NCBI GenBank assembly: GCA_916610825.1
Contig: OU744451.1
Location: 13,999,905 to 14,063,904, forward strand
Direction of reading: 5' to 3'
Length of the DNA: 64,000 bases
Origin: Haliclystus octoradiatus
Taxonomy: Eukaryota; Cnidaria; Staurozoa; Stauromedusae; Haliclystidae
Shown here piece after piece: positions 58,091 through 64,000 of the stretch. Under the pieces are notes generated by a model. It was given only the letters and a program-made list of their open reading frames with translations, did not search any database and was not told the origin of the DNA. The translations under genes and the position numbers were made by a program. The first letter of the stretch is position 1. The number at the start of each line of letters is the position of its first letter.

Positions 58091-60490
58091 ATGCTCAAGA
58101 ATAAATTTTTAAAATTAGCTTATCCTGTAGCATAAATAAATAATATATCTGCAAAATTTTTATATAACATACATTTCCTTGAAGAAAACTTCTTATCTGT
58201 CGAAGAAAGAATTCTAGATGAATTAGAGAATACATCATCATTATTACATGAAGAGACTTTGAAAACTACATCTGGAATTGGAAAAGCAGATTAATGAAGT
58301 GAAAAGCTTAGAGTTTGAAAGAGAACAGCTGCAACATGCTCGTGCACTAGAAATTGCAGCCACTATGAATGGTGCTGCTGATCCCTTAAATCATGAAGAA
58401 CAGGATTAAAATGTCAGTAGAAGAAGTTCACTGCTTCAATGAACCAAGGAACGTAAAGGAGGATTTTGTAATTTTGCAATGGCTTGAACAACTACTTCCT
58501 AACTCACACAAACCAATAATTGATGGAAGAGTTACCAGGAGAAAATGGTGCTACATAGTATCACAATCTTCATTTTCAAAAATGGAGTATATGGAAGATT
58601 GACATATTGAAATACGATTTGTCTGTGCAAAAGCTTTGATCACGCCTATGAAAGGTTGGACAATCCCCACAACAGAGCTTGTTGCTGCGTTGTTAATGAC
58701 TAGGATGAAAAATAACATAGTCAATGCACTTGAAGAGAAACCTGAACAAATGTATTTCTGAATAGAATCAACAGTGGTCTCTAATCCGGAACAATTTCAC
58801 TATATACCAAGTGAATGGAATTGGCAGATGTCCTGACAAAAGAGAATTATGTAGACTTAGTAGAGTGGCATAGAGGACCACCTTTCCTATTAGAAGAACC
58901 TCTTCAGGACTTTGAAAAAGAAACCATAATTGAGCAAATTGAGACAGATCAAGACCCATCAGAAATCAAGCGTAACAAGAAAAAACGGAGAACGAGAAAA
59001 AGTTACCACTGAGGAAAATAAATGTGCAATTCAGTCTTAAAGGCACCAAATAAAGATGAGTGAAAAGGAAGCAGATGAGGTATTTAATGAGGTTCTTAAA
59101 TGCAAAGATTGCTCTGACGCAGTACAATCTATTCAAGAGAAGATGCAAGGATATTCTGCGGAGGAAACCCGGGAAGAAATGCAAAGGAAAGCCCAAATTA
59201 AAATCTACCGCACTTTACAAGTTACAGAGGATTACTCCAGCCAGAGATATTGAAAGCTATGTCCACTGTTTGACACAGAAGATCGTGTATTTCGAGTTGG
59301 AGGCTGTTTAAATCATGCAAGAAAGATAAATATTGAAATTGTCGCTCCAATTAATTATTGCAAAACCAAAACAACAGCAAGACAATTTGGAAAGAAAGAA
59401 ATTGAAAGTGTTGAAATTTATAGTAACACACTATCACAAAGAAGAACTCTGCGGAATTGACCATGTTCGAACAACCAAGGATGAAATGGACTATGGATAG
59501 TCAATGTTACTGAAATAATCGACGCAGCACATAAAACCTGTTTATTCTGTAGGATCAGATATTATCCAACATTTCATCAGCTGACGGGACAATTGCCAGA
59601 GATTCGTGTGGATGAGGGATGTGAAGTTTTTCGTTCAACAGCCGTTGACTTTTGGGGTCCGTTAAAGACAAGGCTACGAAGAGGTGTAATCAAGGATAGT
59701 CATGTGGCACTTTTCACATTCCTCACAACTCGTGCGATCCACAGGGAGTTATGTTGGGACACAGATGGAGGGGAAGGCTTATCAATCTCAAAGTTTCTGC
59801 TAGCTTTGAGAATATTTGTAAATGCAAGAGGTCACTTGGTACCTTGATCTATAGGGATCAAGGTACCAAATTTACTGGATCATTTTTAGAAGTCGAGAAG
59901 ACTACGAATGGGAATTTCATTAAAGACCAGGCTGGAAGCAAAAATGGAATCCAATTTGAAGAATTTGTTTTGCTATGAAACATACCCATTGCTTCGTTGC
60001 AAAATGGTGCAGCAGAGACAATGATCAAGATCGTTCAGAAATCTCTTACTGTTATGGCAAGTGCATACCATACAGCAACACATTATCAGTAGAAGAGCGG
60101 TAAAAGTTCTTGTCAGAGCCAACATATATGGTGAATTCACGTCCATTGTTTCCTAAAATTGGAACCGACTCACTTGATGTCTCAGGCATGATTACGGTGA
60201 ATATGATTATTTGAGGGCATGGTATAATTGTTGCGCAACAATCGAAAGAGGTGAATATCCATCCAAGAGACCGCATGGCAGCCGTTCAAAACAAAGTTCA
60301 AGTTTTCTGGTAGTATTGGTCAGCTAACATGCCGAGGTATTTACTTTGTCGAAGTAAATGGACGAAGAAGGAAGGAAATCTCGAATTAAGAGGACGTAGT
60401 AATCGAAGCAAAGACTGGTCCACATTGAGCAGCACCTAGAGCATTGTGGCCAGTTGCAATAATTGAAGAGACACATGCTAGTTGTAGTAT
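58091..60490 (+). pseudogene. BEL/Pao LTR retrotransposon, decayed
   Basis: In order: gag-like charged helices (58190-58410); an RNase H edge (VCAKALITPMK and PTTELVAALL, 58630-58700); FRVGGCLNHARKINIEI (59290); an integrase zinc finger with HYHKEELCGIDH (59425-59463) and CLFC (59541-59552); and the integrase core with AVDFWGPLKTRLR, LFTFLTTRAIHREL, YRDQGTKFTGS and NGAAETMIKI. These are the Pao-type integrase landmarks. Reverse transcriptase and protease are deleted, and many stops and frame changes are present. No LTRs were identified. Confidence 0.75.
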
Positions 60491-60653
60491 ATCAACGGTA
60501 AAACATGAGTCAAGTGAATAAAAACAATAACGCATATAATTAAACACTTTGGTATGTCAACGACAGGGACCAAAACCAGACTGACTCCTTTCTCATGGTG
60601 TCGCAAAATTCTAACTCTCGACATGACGTCAAGGACATCTGTCAATCAAATAT
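60491..60653 (-). mobile_element. Putative 3' LTR start of the gypsy element
   Basis: Downstream (minus strand) of the chromodomain frame there is a purine-rich AAGGAGGCAG followed by TGTAATGATATTTG, which looks like a polypurine tract and the TG start of a 3' LTR. No second LTR is in the window, so this is an inference from position and TG alone. Confidence 0.35.
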
Positions 60654-60719
60654 CATTACACTGCCTCCTTCAATTTAAAGGCTTTATGCTAAGTTGTTCA
60701 AATTTAACAAGTTATTAGT

Positions 60720-61013
60720 CTATAAAGTTTTAACAAACTCTGTAAAGTCTTTATTGCTACAACTATCATTAGCAAATTTTATTACAAGTTTTGGAACATC
60801 TATAAATAGATTTTCGAATGGTTCCCATGAATCCTCTAAATGTTCGAATCCCGACCAACGAACCAATAACTCCCGATTTCCATCAGTAGTAAGACGGACT
60901 TGAAGTAAGTCGTCAACCACATAGCCAGAATCATTATGAGCTATTTGTTCAATTAAGTCTTCAGTAACTTTTAAAGAACTATCACAATAATACTTCAGTC
61001 GTGATGCAGGCAT
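60720..61013 (-). pseudogene. Gypsy integrase C-terminus with chromodomain
   Basis: The frame holds a chromodomain-like fold with VRWSGFEHLEDSWEPFENLF near its end, preceded by SRLKYYCDSSL, the tail of the integrase C-terminal domain. It follows the main pol frame after an in-frame TGA and a frameshift between 61096 and 61013. Chromodomains target integration to chromatin in chromovirus-type Ty3/gypsy elements. Confidence 0.8.
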
Positions 61014-61093
61014 ACTCTGATATCTCCAGTAATTAGATGTTCCACTTCATAAACCCAAGGGTTTTTTAGAGTAATAATTTTCATTGGTCCTTG

Positions 61094-63412
61094 TCAACGG
61101 ACTTTCAACTTTTGTCCAGATTTATGAAGTACACTTGCTGCCAATACATAATCACCCTCACGGAAATTAATGGCTTTTACAGACTTAGCATTCATTCTTC
61201 TCTTGGCATTAGCATCTCTAGTTTTATTCTTTGCCTTGGTAACCTCTCCATGAATAATCTCAAGTGAATCACGTAGCGATTCAATACCAGCTTTATATGT
61301 AGCAGTTGTAGGTACTGAAACCATTTCCTTCAATCTCGGCACAAATATAAAATCTAACGGCGATGACGGTGTGATACCTGTGAATGCGGTCACAGGTGCA
61401 TAACCACCTAATCTCTTTGATACTAAATTATTAATAACCATCTGTATAACTGGTAATAAACACGGCCAATCACTATTGTTAAGGCGTAATTCACATAATA
61501 GACAGCGTAATACAAATAAGATATCACGGTTCACTCGTTCAACTGTACCATTTGCCCACGGTGTGTATGCAGTAACAAAATTGTGTTTAACATTCAATCG
61601 TTGACTAACTTTTGTCATGACGTCATTTAAAAAATGTGTACCTTGATCACTGACCCATTGACTAACAATCCCAAATCTTTTAAACCAATCCATTAATGAT
61701 TCCACAACTGGTTCATATGTAGCATTTGCAGCAGCTACTAGCTCAACAAATCCAGAATAATCATCCTTCAAAACCAAGATGTATCCAAAAGGACAATGTT
61801 CATCAGTTTTACTTGCAAATAAATAATCAAAATGAATAACGTCATTAGGCTTCTCACCTGTCAAAACTTCTCCATATGGTCGAGGTATAACTTTACGAGG
61901 ATCACATGCAAGACAATGTAAACACTTGAGACAAAACTTCTCAACATCTTTTCTCATCCCTTTCCAAATAAAACGTGATAATAACGTACGATAAGTTGTA
62001 TCGATGCCACGATGACCAGCTGACCCACAATGAGCTATAACAAGTAGTCGTATGCATAAATTGCTATCAGCAGGTAACCAAATAACACCATCCTCAGTAC
62101 GTAAAACTCCATTAACATCTTTGATAACTAGTGGATTATCCAGATTACAATCCGATTGACTAATAATAACATCCTCAATTGTTGGCCAATCAGATGTATC
62201 AGTAATAGATGAGATAGTATTAGTAATAATAATGGATCTAGCCATAATAATAGGGGATGCAACGCCCCAGCGAGTTAAAAGATCGCTCCAAACATTTAAT
62301 TCTCCAGCAATGTGCTCAATAGTATAATTGAAAGCCATTAACCGTAGTGCCCATCGTTGTAAACGGTCAGCAACATGCTTCTTTACTGTACTATTCAATG
62401 CAAACGGATCAAATATGTAAATCAGGTTTCGATGATCACAAAATATTCTAAAACCATTTTCTCTAAGCAATAAATAATCAAGACGAGAACAGGCCTCAAT
62501 AATTGGAAATGCTTCTTTTTCATTAATGGACCAACGTGTACTAGCCCCTTTAAATTCACCACTGAGAAATACAAGTGGCTCGTGACGTTGCTCATCAATT
62601 GGTAATACTAAATCTGCAACAGGCACTTGTGTAGCAACTATTGCCCAAAAATAATTACTAGCATCAGTAAAAATACATAGTTCATAATCAGGCTTCAAAT
62701 GAGCCAATGTCACAGCATGACTTAATAACTTTTTACTATTCTCAAATGCTAATAATTCATTCTTACCCCAGCCAATGTCAGATAACTTGACAGAACGGGC
62801 TGCTCTCTTTGTACGTGAACCAGAGACATCAAATGCTTTTTCAAGTATATCTCTTAGAGGTGCTATAACTTCAGCAAAATTTGGCAATGATGATCGCATC
62901 CAATTCAATGCACAAATAAACTGCTGCAAATTACTGGCAGTGACAGGTGGTGACATCTCAGTAATTGCTTGTAATCGGGATGGATCAAATTGGATTCCCC
63001 TCTCCGATATTATTCTGCAACACCAGCGAATACTGCTGCGTAATAAAATACTTTTACGAGCATTAACCTTGAGTTTATGTTTACTTAAAACATTGAGAAC
63101 AGTAGCTAATGTTTCTTGTAATTCCTCAAAAGTTTTGCCAAAACACAAAATATCATCTACCCAAAGTAAACAATTCTGTGGGCGTGTACAGCTATCAACT
63201 ACCTTCTGCACTGTGGATTGAAAGTATGCTACGCTATCACATGCCCCCATTATAACTCTGGTTGGCGTATATATGCCCTCAGCAGTCATAAATGAATGTA
63301 GTTCTTGCGATTGTTCATCTAATGGACATTGCCAATACCCCTTAAATAAATCCAAGGTTGCAAAATATTTCATACCTTCTAACCTTTGTAACTGTACTTC
63401 TATATTCGGCAT
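61094..63412 (-). pseudogene. Ty3/gypsy pol: reverse transcriptase, RNase H, integrase
   Basis: A 772-codon frame. Reverse transcriptase: FATLDLFKGYWQ (17-28) and the catalytic LWVDD (83-87). RNase H: Asp250 (FTDAS), Glu300 (NEKEA), Asp326 (CDHRNL) and Asp377 (NVWSDLL) all present. Integrase: zinc finger His461, His467, Cys494, Cys497; catalytic Asp529, Asp589 and Glu625, the last two 35 residues apart. The polymerase, nuclease and integrase centres are therefore complete, but the frame is cut from the upstream protease/RT frame by a shift near 63405 and ends at a TGA where homologues have Trp. It is recent but probably inactive. Confidence 0.85.
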
Positions 63413-64000
63413 ACCTTGCGATCCGTAACATGATTCACAGCTCTTAAATCCACAACCATGCGGGACTTTCCCTTTTCATCATTTACGACAAATGCAGGTG
63501 ATGCCCAACTGGCGTTGTGATTTCTTTTCACTAAGCCAAATTTTTCTAGTTCCGCAATATGCCCCTTCAAATAGGCTGAGTGCATAGGTGCATAGCGACG
63601 TCCTTTGCATTTTATAGGTGTGGCATCCTTTTTCAATTTTACCTCCATTGGTGGGACGTCTGCAGGTGCATCTGGTCCCAGATTTAATCTCCATAATTCA
63701 CTGAATGTTTCGATTAATCTTTTCAGCTCCCCGTATTCATATTGGGTTGCAGTATCACCCTTCAACTGTTCCAATACTGCCTCAATTGCATCTACTTGAC
63801 AATTTGGACCAATGTCAGGCTGCCAAAGAGGGAAATCGTCTGTCTCCTTTTCGTCACTATCGGTCTCCAAATTATTTACATCAATAGATTCATTTTGATT
63901 CTTAGCAATATCTGCGATCAATTGTTCTATGTTGATCCCTATTGACTCTAGCAAGGGTTTACCAATTATTAAATCATCTTGCAGATTATTAATAACAATG
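63400..64000 (-). pseudogene. Ty3/gypsy pol: protease end and start of reverse transcriptase (partial)
   Basis: The frame is open to the window edge. LIIGKPLLESIGI is the ILG-type C-terminal end of a retroviral-like aspartic protease; the catalytic DTG would lie beyond 64000. ASWASPAFVVNDEKGKSRMV and DLRAVNHVT are the first reverse-transcriptase blocks. It stops at 63400 because of a frameshift relative to the next frame, where the homologous reading continues. Confidence 0.8.

Noticed and set aside
62775-63221. 148-codon plus-strand open frame at the right end
   Set aside because: Antisense shadow of the gypsy reverse transcriptase.

Overview
This is a piece of AT-rich animal nuclear DNA. 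The genes have many introns with GT-AG splice sites, and the introns and spacers are full of decayed transposons. The best-supported gene is a DDX1-type RNA helicase on the minus strand. Its 32 coding exons could be joined in frame from start to stop. The DDX1, a zona-pellucida (ZP) domain protein, a single-exon methyltransferase resembling juvenile-hormone-acid methyltransferases, and the BEL/Pao, hAT, Penelope and non-LTR elements fit a marine invertebrate. An ascidian tunicate is plausible, but the sequence alone does not prove it.

Layout. 1-2.3 kb: the end of a hAT-like element with AGTAAC-rich subterminal repeats and a second inverted-repeat element nested in it. 3.4-11.3 kb (minus): a four-exon gene for a long coiled-coil protein with an acidic C-terminus, not recognised, with a TATA-like box at 11.26 kb. 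Its first intron holds a tRNA-derived SINE and a small palindrome. 11.8-15.9 kb: several broken non-LTR retrotransposons and one orphan exon-like open frame. 16.6-18.75 kb (plus): a three-exon secreted ZP-domain gene. 19.8-53.7 kb (minus): DDX1, whose introns hold two very long inverted repeats, hAT elements with target-site duplications, a Penelope-like endonuclease remnant, a SINE, several foldback MITEs and at least nine copies of a GTTCATGAAC-rich palindromic repeat. 54.05-54.86 kb (plus): the methyltransferase, divergent from DDX1 across 313 bp. 55.1-57.4 kb: non-LTR fragments on both strands. 58.1-60.5 kb (plus): a decayed BEL/Pao element. 60.5-64.0 kb (minus): a chromodomain Ty3/gypsy element running off the window edge.

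The host genes do not form an obvious functional cluster. DDX1 and the methyltransferase share a short divergent promoter interval and may be co-expressed. The rest is a record of repeated insertion, with elements nested in elements. No CRISPR array, rRNA gene or intact tRNA gene was seen. The most unusual structures are the ~0.9 kb-arm hairpin in DDX1 intron 17 and the ~4.2 kb long-terminal-inverted-repeat element in DDX1 intron 2. Both would fold into long double-stranded RNA in the pre-mRNA of a helicase that itself acts on RNA duplexes.
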